In this document: in pieces, positions 1 to 7,273 of the stretch
How positions within the stretch are numbered: position 1 is the first letter of the stretch
Layout: the number at the start of each line of letters is the position of its first letter
DNA from: Bacteroidaceae bacterium
Lineage (GTDB): Bacteria; Bacteroidota; Bacteroidia; Bacteroidales; Bacteroidaceae
Length of the DNA stretch: 64,000 nt
Direction: 5' to 3'
Assembly (NCBI GenBank): GCA_017542145.1
Contig: JAFXXQ010000028.1
Coordinates: 1-64,000, forward strand
Made by a program: the position numbers and the translations under genes
The notes under the pieces: generated by a model
The model's database searches: none
What the model was told of the DNA's origin: nothing
Seen by the model: the letters and a program-made list of their open reading frames with translations, nothing else

Positions 1-122
1 AGATTAATGCAGCTAAAGCAGGCAAGTAAGGCGAAATAAAAATGACCCCACCGGCCAGGGCTCTTTGGGGGTCAAAATAAAAACGTTTTCGGGGGTCAGC
101 GCAACTTCGCCCTCGGGGGTCA
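1..122. mobile_element. Terminus of an IS21-like insertion sequence
   Basis: The octamer GGGGGTCA occurs at 67, 91 and 115, exactly 24 nt apart. An inverted copy, TGACCCCA, lies at 43, again 24 nt earlier. Regularly spaced copies of a short terminal word ending in CA resemble the multiple transposase-binding sites at IS21-family ends. The last CA (121-122) would be the outer edge of the element. The rest of the element, including istA/istB, lies outside the window; stop codons in the first 33 nt could end a plus-strand istB. The minus-strand gene that begins at 484 runs into this element. The left end and target duplication cannot be seen, so the family assignment is inference. Confidence 0.55.
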
Positions 123-484
123 AATACACGCGGCTTTTCCATCATGTCTTCATCAAGAAACTTAGCAAGAAAATCCTCATAGAAGGTCTGTAGTATGGTG
201 TTATACATAACAACACCTAACGATCCAATCTCATTGGGAGTTATGTTGGTTATAGTAAGTTCCTCGTTTGTTATAACGACCCACACAGATGCTTTTGAGA
301 GAGTCTTTCTATTAGTAGAAAAGCAACCGACAGTATTTTCCTCATGGAAGATATTTCTTGCATACTCGTTACTTTTGGTGCGCTTGTAAGTAAAGATACT
401 CTTATCTTGTTTTTTCAATGTATCCAGAAGCGCTACAAGTTCTCCGTGAGGAGCCCTTATTGTCAAAGTTTTAAATTTCTTCAT
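123..484 (-). pseudogene. Hypothetical protein gene truncated by the IS-like end
   Basis: An open frame starts with ATG at 484 (MKKFKTLTIRAPHGELVALL) and codes about 120 residues before meeting the repeat-bearing IS end. The frame stays open through the IS to the window edge, so the last residues would be IS-derived. The native part is mixed alpha/beta in look, with an acidic end (FLAKFLDEDMMEK). I recognise no family. It lies 27 nt downstream of the 220-aa gene at 512-1174 on the same strand and is probably cotranscribed with it. A natural C-terminus is missing, so it is called a truncated gene. Confidence 0.6.
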
Positions 485-511
485 ATCTAATAATTTAGTA
501 TTATTTTCGAT

Positions 512-1174
512 CTATTGAAAAGGGTTTAGTGTTGTGATTTTAACTTTCCCATTAAAGACAATCAACTCAATACTTGGCATACCAGGAACATCGTGTTTTG
601 AATTATCTGGCCAAATGCGATATAATTTTGTACAGTATTCACCATCCTCCAACGCACATTTCAAAACTTCTTCGTATGCAAGTTTCTTTGCATCATGCTC
701 AATATTTGAATAAAAATTATGATGATATACACTATAACCCTCTACTGGATCAATAACATCTAATACATAGTTCGGTTTTTGTACATGTATCGTAAGATTT
801 GCTATTTCCGATTCCAGTTTTAGGTAAACAATGCTGTTGTTAGCAGGCAGGCTGTTTAAGCCTTTCGGGATTGAGTATATACCCATAAACACATGAAAAC
901 CCTGATCATTTTCATCATCATCTTCCATGAATAGAATGGTCTGACGGCATTTTAAAAGTTGAATTAGTTGAGGATGATTAATCGGATGTGATAACATAAC
1001 TTCAAAACCCAAGTCGATGGGCTTTAAATAGTCTTTATACACAAACAAGTAGTTGTAGAGGTCATCATAATAGAGAACTGTAGTTCCATCGTTGAAGCAC
1101 TCTGCGTTAGGGGATAGTTGCATTATGATGGAATCAGACAGATTTTCTTCTATTTTCTTGTTTATATATAACAT
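512..1174 (-). CDS. Hypothetical protein (220 aa)
   Basis: A 220-residue soluble-looking protein with no signal peptide or membrane segment. It is rich in acidic and aromatic residues and includes the acidic run EDDDENDQ near residue 85. The base composition is markedly AT-rich compared with genes beyond 7 kb, which suggests a different origin. It is the upstream member of a pair with the truncated gene at 123-484 (27 nt gap). I do not recognise a family. The two may form a functional unit, but nothing in the sequence shows what it does. Confidence 0.7.
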   Translation of the reverse strand: MLYINKKIEENLSDSIIMQLSPNAECFNDGTTVLYYDDLYNYLFVYKDYLKPIDLGFEVMLSHPINHPQLIQLLKCRQTILFMEDDDENDQGFHVFMGIYSIPKGLNSLPANNSIVYLKLESEIANLTIHVQKPNYVLDVIDPVEGYSVYHHNFYSNIEHDAKKLAYEEVLKCALEDGEYCTKLYRIWPDNSKHDVPGMPSIELIVFNGKVKITTLNPFQ

Positions 1175-1265
1175 AGTGTAATATATTTATAAAAATCCAA
1201 CTGTTCTGAAGATGAATTGAAGTAGTGAAAATGCGTGTAAGTCCACGGTCCTTGAGCTTTACCTA

Positions 1266-1308
1266 TTTTTTTCATGGGCTCCTCCGTTATGGAAGAGCCT
1301 ATGAAAAA
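1266..1308 (-). terminator. Hairpin downstream of the lipoprotein gene
   Basis: A near-perfect stem, TTTTTCATGGGCTCCTCC paired with GGAAGAGCCTATGAAAAA, with a 5-nt loop. It sits about 90 nt past the stop of the minus-strand gene at 1396-2124 and just after the orphan tail at 1324-1386. The A/T-rich stem base fits an intrinsic, possibly bidirectional, terminator. Confidence 0.6.
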
Positions 1309-1323
1309 TCTAGGTTTTACTCT

Positions 1324-1386
1324 TTATTTCACCAATACCTTTTTTCCGTTGCGGATGAAGAGGCCCTTCTGCGTTCCGTCGGAAGG
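1324..1386 (-). pseudogene. Orphan T9SS-type C-terminal tail fragment
   Basis: On the minus strand this stretch encodes PSDGTQKGLFIRNGKKVLVK followed by a stop. That almost matches the C-terminus of the intact secreted protein at 3774-4649 (DGTQKGIFIRNGKKVLVK). There is no long open frame attached: the preceding gene (1396-2124) stops 9 nt upstream of the conserved stretch, and an eight-base C run lies between them. It is best read as the remnant 3' end of a lost paralogue of the 3774-4649 gene, still followed by its own hairpin. Confidence 0.65.
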
Positions 1387-1395
1387 GGGGGGCGC

Positions 1396-2124
1396 TTAAT
1401 CCGTGTAGTTCGCCTCAGTAAACCACCAATTGTCAGCCTCGGTTTTCTCCACAGCATGATAAATCATGAGGGTATATGTGGCGTTCGTGGGAACACCTTC
1501 CTTATTGGGATATACAGGGCGGGAGATGGGATAAATGGGCTCGTCCCTCCTCAGAATAAGGTAGTCTTTATTCAGCTGCACCAGCGTCCCAAGCTCTGTT
1601 ATCAGATCCCTGGAATGGAGAAAGAACTCACCGCTATTCTCGTTATAGCTCCAGAATATTTTGAGCGGACGCGACTCCTCTGGTTTACTCTCTATCCCGC
1701 TGAGATAGCGTTTGAGGGTATAATGATAGCCGTATTCCTCCTCAAGTCTGAACATCTCCGTACATTCGTGTCCAACCAATGGAGAGTGGTATTCTCCTTT
1801 GATAAAATCGAAGGAAGGCTCGTTTAGGCAGTTCCAGAAGCAGACCTTTCCCAACGAATCAGAGCATTGGTAAAGGAGTTCTCCCACATAGTAAACGTTT
1901 TCGGCTCGTTTGGCAATCTCTTTTCTGGAAATAAGGAGCGGCCTCAGCTGCGCAAGATTCTCGCATGTCAGCTCCCAATCGTCGTTCTCGGAAAAGGCGC
2001 TACGCCCATGTGTGAGGCCAAACTCGTCCTCGAAGAACTCTTGTTCTTTTTCGTTCTTGCCGCAAGACGTTAACAGCAGCCCCATACTGAGAACTGCTAA
2101 GCATAGTTGAAATGTCTTTTTCAT
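1396..2124 (-). CDS. Hypothetical lipoprotein (242 aa)
   Basis: The N-terminus is a lipoprotein signal peptide (MKKTFQLC..., lipobox LLTSC at about residues 17-21), so the mature protein should be anchored in an envelope membrane. The rest is mixed and contains many Glu and aromatic residues; no family is recognised. It lies 33 nt downstream of the C10 peptidase gene and is probably cotranscribed with it, so a role alongside the protease (for example binding or inhibition) is possible but unproven. An orphan T9SS tail follows directly, so the 3' end of the gene may have been rearranged. Confidence 0.7.
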   Translation of the reverse strand: MKKTFQLCLAVLSMGLLLTSCGKNEKEQEFFEDEFGLTHGRSAFSENDDWELTCENLAQLRPLLISRKEIAKRAENVYYVGELLYQCSDSLGKVCFWNCLNEPSFDFIKGEYHSPLVGHECTEMFRLEEEYGYHYTLKRYLSGIESKPEESRPLKIFWSYNENSGEFFLHSRDLITELGTLVQLNKDYLILRRDEPIYPISRPVYPNKEGVPTNATYTLMIYHAVEKTEADNWWFTEANYTD

Positions 2125-2157
2125 CGTCTTATTGTTTTATAGGTTCATTGTTTTTCA

Positions 2158-3645
2158 TTATTCATCGAACAATTCAAAGCCCCAAACCATACTTCGGGAC
2201 AAGTTAAAATTTCTACCATCGGGTATCCAGTTGCCTGTCGGTGCATACCAAGAAGTATCACCGTTATACTGCGCTCCCCAACCCCAGTTCATATGAAGCT
2301 GCTGGAATATCGGACCATAAGTAATTACGGTATTGATGGATGCTGGAGGCATAATATTGGTTGGCTCGTCCCATACCCATACATAGGTGTTTTCCGTTCT
2401 GATACGGCACTTTCGCCACCCGTCTGCGATAAAAGTATGTCCTACAGATTGACCATTGACATTTGTTGATGCGCCCAGAATAACAGGCATATCATCACAA
2501 ATACTGGCGGTAACGATTCCAGAGTCATACGTTGAATCCCTGCACATAACTCCATTGTCAATAAAATACCATGCAACTAAATCGGCTATAGTTGCACCAG
2601 AACTATCGTATCCATAATCTGTAAAAATGCGTTTTCCAATATCTGCTATCAAGTATGAAGCCAACGAACTATAGTTGGCCATACTACTCCATATTGTTGA
2701 AGATTGATCTGAATAGGAAACATTTATACCTAAATAAGCTTCATGGTCTTTAACATAGATGCCATTCTCCAACTTGTATGCGTTTGTGTTACAATAACCA
2801 TTAGTCGGAGCAAGAAGAGGGCGCCCAATATAAAAGTGTAAATAATGTGCCATCTGGGCACCTGCAACAGCAGTACATCCAGCCACAGCTCTTCCCGTAG
2901 TATAGGGATAAGCATAAGGACAGCAATTGTTAAAAGGTGCGTTTTGATGAAAATTAACAGTAACCAAAGGTCCTACGCTTTCAAGCACCTCCGTATATTC
3001 ATCCGTAGATTCCAATTCCCAATGTCCTGGTGGGATGTATTTGGGATTATCATCTGGAGCAACCCTTGTCGTGTTAGTTTTTTTCTCCACATATTCTGTT
3101 TCTGCATTCACAGATCTCCAAAAGTCAATGCTACCCAACATTTTGTCCCATGTTTCATCATCGGCCACATCAGGTCGACCGTTAAAAGACCGGAGATAAA
3201 GGACATCATATTCCAAAGTTTCAATCCAAGCTGTAATTTCCGAAGGAAGTTCTTTAGAGGGAAGTGTCATTATCGGATCTCCTCCGAGTACGACAGGAGC
3301 ACGTTTGTCGGCAGCGATAATTTCCCACCCCTGACCATAGACCAACAGATAAGCGAGTGTCACCTCATTATTTAGACCCATCGGAATAATATCACGAATG
3401 ACGAACTCCTGCCCACGTCCCTTCGCCAACAATTCTTTGAAATAAAGGTAGGCTTCAACATCTTTATCAGCGACAAAAAACACTGTATCCAAAGCCGAAA
3501 AATCAATCTCATCTAATGGATTTTTCTCTGCCCGGGTATTTTCTTTTACTACTGAAAACAGCTCAGCTGGATTCTGTATCTCCTGATTGCAGGAAACCAT
3601 AACTAACAGCAAAAGAGTTGCTGCAAAAATAGTGCATTTTTTCAT
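2158..3645 (-). CDS. C10 family cysteine peptidase (streptopain/interpain-like) lipoprotein
   Basis: A secreted papain-like endopeptidase of the SpeB/interpain family, 495 aa. Residues 1-19 form a lipoprotein signal (lipobox LVMVSC), followed by an inhibitory propeptide of about 190 residues. The catalytic domain has the nucleophile Cys257 in GRAVAGCTAVAGAQ and the catalytic His403 in SVGHTFIADGW. The C10 tail motif HMNWGWGAQYNG is also present. No T9SS tail is seen; anchoring is through the lipid. It heads a probable two-gene unit with the lipoprotein at 1396-2124 and neighbours a C25 relic and a DUF3244 protein, as C10 genes do in other Bacteroidales. All key residues are present, so it is probably active. 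Confidence 0.9.
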   Translation of the reverse strand: MKKCTIFAATLLLLVMVSCNQEIQNPAELFSVVKENTRAEKNPLDEIDFSALDTVFFVADKDVEAYLYFKELLAKGRGQEFVIRDIIPMGLNNEVTLAYLLVYGQGWEIIAADKRAPVVLGGDPIMTLPSKELPSEITAWIETLEYDVLYLRSFNGRPDVADDETWDKMLGSIDFWRSVNAETEYVEKKTNTTRVAPDDNPKYIPPGHWELESTDEYTEVLESVGPLVTVNFHQNAPFNNCCPYAYPYTTGRAVAGCTAVAGAQMAHYLHFYIGRPLLAPTNGYCNTNAYKLENGIYVKDHEAYLGINVSYSDQSSTIWSSMANYSSLASYLIADIGKRIFTDYGYDSSGATIADLVAWYFIDNGVMCRDSTYDSGIVTASICDDMPVILGASTNVNGQSVGHTFIADGWRKCRIRTENTYVWVWDEPTNIMPPASINTVITYGPIFQQLHMNWGWGAQYNGDTSWYAPTGNWIPDGRNFNLSRSMVWGFELFDE

Positions 3646-3719
3646 AATTGTAATTACTTTAGATGGTTTTTCCGTTTTTTATAATTCTTTCTGATGTCGC
3701 TAAAAGCAATGAGGGAAAC

Positions 3720-3761
3720 AACTCACTCTATGAGAAACCGCGGTCTCTCATAGAGTGAGTT
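3720..3761 (-). terminator. Perfect 16-bp hairpin terminator
   Basis: AACTCACTCTATGAGA pairs perfectly with TCTCATAGAGTGAGTT around a 10-nt loop. It lies 12 nt past the stop of the minus-strand gene 3774-4649 and separates it from the C10 peptidase gene. Confidence 0.75.
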
Positions 3762-3773
3762 TGGTATGCTGCA

Positions 3774-4649
3774 TTACTTCACCAACACCTTCTTTCCGTT
3801 GCGGATAAAGATGCCCTTTTGGGTTCCGTCTGCAGGACGGCCATCTAAGGTGAAGAAGCCGGAGGATTCCATCTCGGCCTCCATGAGAGGAGTCTGCACG
3901 CCTGTAACCCCTCCGAAATACGACTTAGGAATAGTGTACATCGTCTGCGTGTCGTTCGACCAGATGTAGAACGTATCTCCCACCAACGACAGACCGACAG
4001 GGGCTTTCAGGCCTGGAATCTCTTTGGGTTCCTGATATACCCATTCTGTGGATTCGTCATTGAAGAAGAGTGTGTAATATCCGACTTTTTCAATATTGTT
4101 TGCCGTACAAACTACCATGTTATCCATCGCTACCAAACCCGTACAATGAAGAGAATACAGACCTCGGAGTTTCAGACTTTCATCTCCATCTTTCATGGAA
4201 TAAATGCCGGAAAGACTACTTACACTACTAATGGGTCCAAACCACCAGTAAAAAACGCCATCTTTGCAAAACATTGGTTTTCCTCCAGCAAATAAGCCAC
4301 TATCTCGCTTATCTCGCAGATGCTTTGCACTTACAATTGTGTCACCATATTGATTAAGGATAAACCTGTCTCCTTCTGCATGGGTGTACATAATTCCATC
4401 TTCCCAGCAAGCCCATATTGCCTTACTCGGTTTCTTGGAGAGGATTTCACCCTCTTTTGATACGGTGTACTTCGTGGTTTGGGTATACAGGCAGAAGGTT
4501 TCCGCATTTTCGTCGCAATACATGCTGACGACGTCCTTCACATCAGCAGAGAATAGTGGCGTTGCCACCTTGTTAGTTTGCGCATTCAGCGCACAAGCAT
4601 AGACAATGCTGACGAACATTGCCAGGCGTCTAAAATACTTTGTTTTCAT
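3774..4649 (-). CDS. Secreted protein with a T9SS-type C-terminal tail
   Basis: A 291-aa protein with an N-terminal signal peptide (cleavage after about CALNAQ). The middle contains repeated short beta-strand stretches with VVSMYCDENAETFCLY-like and TMYTIPKSYFGG-like segments, suggesting a beta-propeller-type fold. The C-terminus, ADGTQKGIFIRNGKKVLVK, resembles short type A T9SS sorting tails of Prevotella, so the protein is probably exported through the SprA system and surface-attached or released. Function unknown. A paralogous tail fragment survives at 1324-1386. It is transcribed apart from the C10 gene by the hairpin at 3720-3761. Confidence 0.75.
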   Translation of the reverse strand: MKTKYFRRLAMFVSIVYACALNAQTNKVATPLFSADVKDVVSMYCDENAETFCLYTQTTKYTVSKEGEILSKKPSKAIWACWEDGIMYTHAEGDRFILNQYGDTIVSAKHLRDKRDSGLFAGGKPMFCKDGVFYWWFGPISSVSSLSGIYSMKDGDESLKLRGLYSLHCTGLVAMDNMVVCTANNIEKVGYYTLFFNDESTEWVYQEPKEIPGLKAPVGLSLVGDTFYIWSNDTQTMYTIPKSYFGGVTGVQTPLMEAEMESSGFFTLDGRPADGTQKGIFIRNGKKVLVK

Positions 4650-4716
4650 AGTTCTTGTTTTTTATGGGTTAATTATACTCTAACAAATTTAAACAATTCT
4701 TTCATCTTTCTTTAAT

Positions 4717-4742
4717 CAGGCTGGGGATTGCAAATCCGCCTG
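4717..4742. repeat. REP-like palindrome in the 144-bp gap
   Basis: CAGGCTGGGGATTGCAAATC... pairs with itself (outer CAGGC/GCCTG, inner GGATT/AATCC). It sits 51 nt beyond the end of the C25 relic and may act as its terminator. Two direct copies of TTATATTAATA follow between about 4749 and 4775. Nothing else is seen in this gap. Confidence 0.5.
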
Positions 4743-4793
4743 AAGGGGTTTATATTAATAGGATTATATTAATAAACAAATACTTTCGAGATA

Positions 4794-5996
4794 CTACTCA
4801 TGAGGGAAATAAATATTAGGCAAAACGGCTAAAGACGGATCTCCAAAATAGTTCCAAAACAGAATTATAAATTTTTGTGATTCATTAACCTGACTCAACA
4901 TGTTGATAGATGAACCATAGCATAGTGCTCCAAAAGTATTTGCTACCCCATGTACTAACATGTAATTGAAAGCTATCTGTCCCTGAATAGCCTCTATCCA
5001 TAGCGGTTCTGCAGAAGAGGCGTAAACACCTATTGCACCTGTAGGAGCTCCTGTCGAATTGTTGCGTGCAGTTAACCATGTTTCAGCGAAACAGGGAGGG
5101 GAGGTGTTGGTGAAATCACCTGTAAAATCAGCTACGCCATACCCTCTACTGTTATAAATAAATGGCAGCTTGTAATCGTTTTGTAATAAATTGATATCAT
5201 TTATTGTGAAAGTGCCTGTATCCCACCCTTCCGAGTCACCATATCCGATATAGTTTACCAGAAAAGATCCTTGATTTATAGCGCTATGTATATCTGCTGT
5301 TGGAAGATCACTAATAGGAGTGTTAGGACTATCATATAATTGTGCGACACCGCTCATTCCGTAAGCAGAATTTAAAAGCATGTTCCTGATACTGTTCATG
5401 TATTCATAATCGAATAAAGAACCATTAACGTACCAGCATGCTTCACTACTAGCAATCCCTATACTCTGATACTGCCAAGATTGATTAAGGTTATTTTCAT
5501 AATAGATTGTTCTCCCAACCATAGTCTGCACCTCACTGCGGTTTCTGGCGCTAAACCGCCCTACGAAAATATCGGGGATGGAATCACTGCCTGAAACGAG
5601 TGAATATGAAAGGTCTGAGCCCGCATCGGTATACATAGTTCCATCTTCAAAAAGATTTGTGGGAACCCGTGTCGCATCACCAACCAAGAGTACATAAGTT
5701 AAACGGCTATTTACATTGTAATCTCCCTTAATGTAATCACCCACATCATCCGCAGTCGTTCCCACTTGACTCATCGTTGCCAGCCTCGTAGAAATCCCCA
5801 TATTATATAGTTTATGGAACATAAAACTGGACATATCTGTTGCAAATGAGTCACAGCAGATAATCAGCATATCTGCGGAGGTAGGTGGAACTCTTACGCC
5901 TTTATCCCCAACTTCTTTTTTAAGCTGTAAACTATTGACCGAATCTGCCGCCATTACATCATAGTTAATAAACTGATCCCTGAAAAGTTCTTCCAT
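4794..5996 (-). pseudogene. Gingipain-type C25 peptidase domain, frameshifted and catalytically dead (3' part)
   Basis: This frame holds the caspase-like domain of a C25 (gingipain) family protein: YVLLVGDATRVP, DIFVGRFSARN, SFLVNYIGYGDSEGW, PPCFAETWLTARN, TGAIGVYASS and FWNYFGDPSLAV all align with RgpB-type enzymes. Two catalytic positions are lost. The His of the IGHGS motif is Tyr here (codon TAT at 5241-5243), and the Cys of the VACVNGDF motif is replaced within NSRGYGVADF. The ORF is out of frame with the propeptide ORF at 6005-6691. Removing one copy of an 8-bp tandem duplication (6013-6028) restores one 630-odd-residue gene. No T9SS tail is recognisable at the end. Either a pseudogene or a non-catalytic homologue. 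Confidence 0.8.
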
Positions 5997-6004
5997 GGAT
6001 TCGT

Positions 6005-6691
6005 CTATCGTATGCCGGATTGCCGGATACCCGATGTCGGCACATTCCGACTGTCAGTGCCCGAGAACGACACCTCCACCTCCATCTTCTTATAGACACG
6101 CAGGATGCCGGTAACAGGATTGTACTGGAAAGGATGCAACCGTACTACGCTGCCGCGCACATCGCGCATCAAGAAGGGAGCATCGGTACTTGCCAGTTTC
6201 GCGGGATAGAAGGCATCTTTTTCATATACCTCGGAAAAGGTGTAGGGTACCGACGAAGGGTCTGTCAAACTTGGTATGCTTCCTTTGGACGGAGCCACCG
6301 TCAGACTGATATCCTCGTATTCTGTATCCACCACACGGACATTGCACGCTGCAGTCGGGGGAATGGCTACGCTGTATGCATACTCGGGAAGGTCGGGATT
6401 TCCCTTCTGCAACATGCTATGCGCGTCGCGAGCCGTAATGGAGAAATAATCTTTTCCTTCGATGGAAACGGCATTTTTTGCATAGTTGCCTACCTCCAGC
6501 TCCAGGACCAGTGAGCTCTCGGAAGAGGACAGCACCCTCATGCCGTTCGCATTCAAAGATTCTATTGCTGCACGCGTCTGTCCGTTCCATGCAGAGTTTT
6601 CGGGAGAGAGGTTCAGGCTCTCTTCCTTACAGGAAAACAAGATCAGCAGGGTTGCCGCGAAGAAGAGACTGAAAAATGATAGCTTTTTCAT
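6005..6691 (-). pseudogene. Gingipain-type C25 propeptide, lipoprotein signal (5' part of the broken gene)
   Basis: A 228-aa frame with a lipoprotein-like signal (LLILFSCKEES) followed by a C25 propeptide domain: VLELEVGNYAKNAVSIEG, GNPDLPEYAYSVAIPP and NPVTGILRVYKKMEVEVSFS. In intact homologues this flows straight into the catalytic domain. Here it stops at an in-frame TAG next to an 8-bp tandem duplication, and the rest of the protein is in another frame (4794-5996). It lies 24 nt downstream of the DUF3244 gene and shares its promoter at 7136-7166. If translated, the product would be only a secreted propeptide. Confidence 0.8.
6013..6028. repeat. 8-bp tandem duplication that breaks the C25 gene
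   Basis: TGCCGGAT occurs twice in direct succession (6013-6020 and 6021-6028). Deleting one copy gives, on the minus strand, a continuous frame reading TSGIRHTIDESMEELF. The duplication is therefore sufficient to explain the frameshift. Confidence 0.9.
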
Positions 6692-6715
6692 GATAAACAG
6701 ATTACGATGTTAAAA

Positions 6716-7090
6716 TCATTCTTCTTCAATCACGAATTCTCCCCACCACCATTTGCCAAAAGCAAACAGCCAGAGTGTATAACTGCCTTCGCTGATACCC
6801 TCATCTTCTAAGTCCACAACGACCTCCGTAGTGGAAGCGAAGCTCTCGGAATATAGAATAGCATTCGTGTTTGGGTCACTAATGATGACTTGGGAAACGG
6901 TAGCTTCGGGGAAGTCGAAGGTTAATATGGTTCCATCAAGAGTAGCGGTTGGACAAATAATAATGGATTTCGGCACACTAAGAGTGTCATCCGGATTTAC
7001 TGTTAAAGGGATGTCTTTTGGTTTTTGAGCCCATACACTACCTGATACTATCAACAGGAGACTGAAAACTAAACAAAATTTGTTTTTCAT
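6716..7090 (-). CDS. DUF3244-like small secreted protein
   Basis: A 124-aa protein with a clear signal peptide (cleavage after about SVWAQ) and a single small beta-sandwich-like domain: IPLTVNPDDTLSVPKSI, LDGTILTFDFPEATVSQVII, EGSYTLWLFAFGKWWWGEF. It fits the Bacteroidetes DUF3244 family of small secreted proteins. An in-frame upstream ATG at 7153 lies within the promoter (7136-7166), so the start MKNKFCL at 7090 is chosen. It is the first gene of a unit with the C25 relic (24 nt gap). By position it might bind or inhibit a protease, but that is inference. Confidence 0.7.
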   Translation of the reverse strand: MKNKFCLVFSLLLIVSGSVWAQKPKDIPLTVNPDDTLSVPKSIIICPTATLDGTILTFDFPEATVSQVIISDPNTNAILYSESFASTTEVVVDLEDEGISEGSYTLWLFAFGKWWWGEFVIEEE

Positions 7091-7135
7091 AATTCTTGAT
7101 TTTTGGAGGTTTATACTTACTTTCTTTTTTGCGGG

Positions 7136-7166
7136 CAAAGATAGGGCGTGCATAAATAGTGACCAA
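7136..7166 (-). promoter_or_regulatory. Bacteroidetes-type promoter for the DUF3244/C25 unit
   Basis: On the minus strand a TTG (7164-7166) is followed after 20 nt by TATCTTTG (7136-7143). This matches the TTTG/TAnnTTTG pattern of the primary sigma factor in this phylum. It is 45 nt upstream of the start at 7090. Confidence 0.7.
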
Positions 7167-7273
7167 GAAAAACACCTCCGAAAAAACCTCCAAAATCAGT
7201 TTAGGAGGTCTTTCGGAGGAGCTTCTCGGCTTATGTTTGGATATGGGGATATCGCCCCTTTAATGAATGGGGA

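Noticed and set aside
195..389. A 64-codon plus-strand frame near the window start
   Set aside because: It is antisense to the truncated minus-strand gene (123-484) and lacks a plausible start context.
7080..7153. Upstream ATG at 7153 for the DUF3244 gene
   Set aside because: The promoter -7 box (7136-7143) lies inside that extension and the signal peptide begins at 7090.
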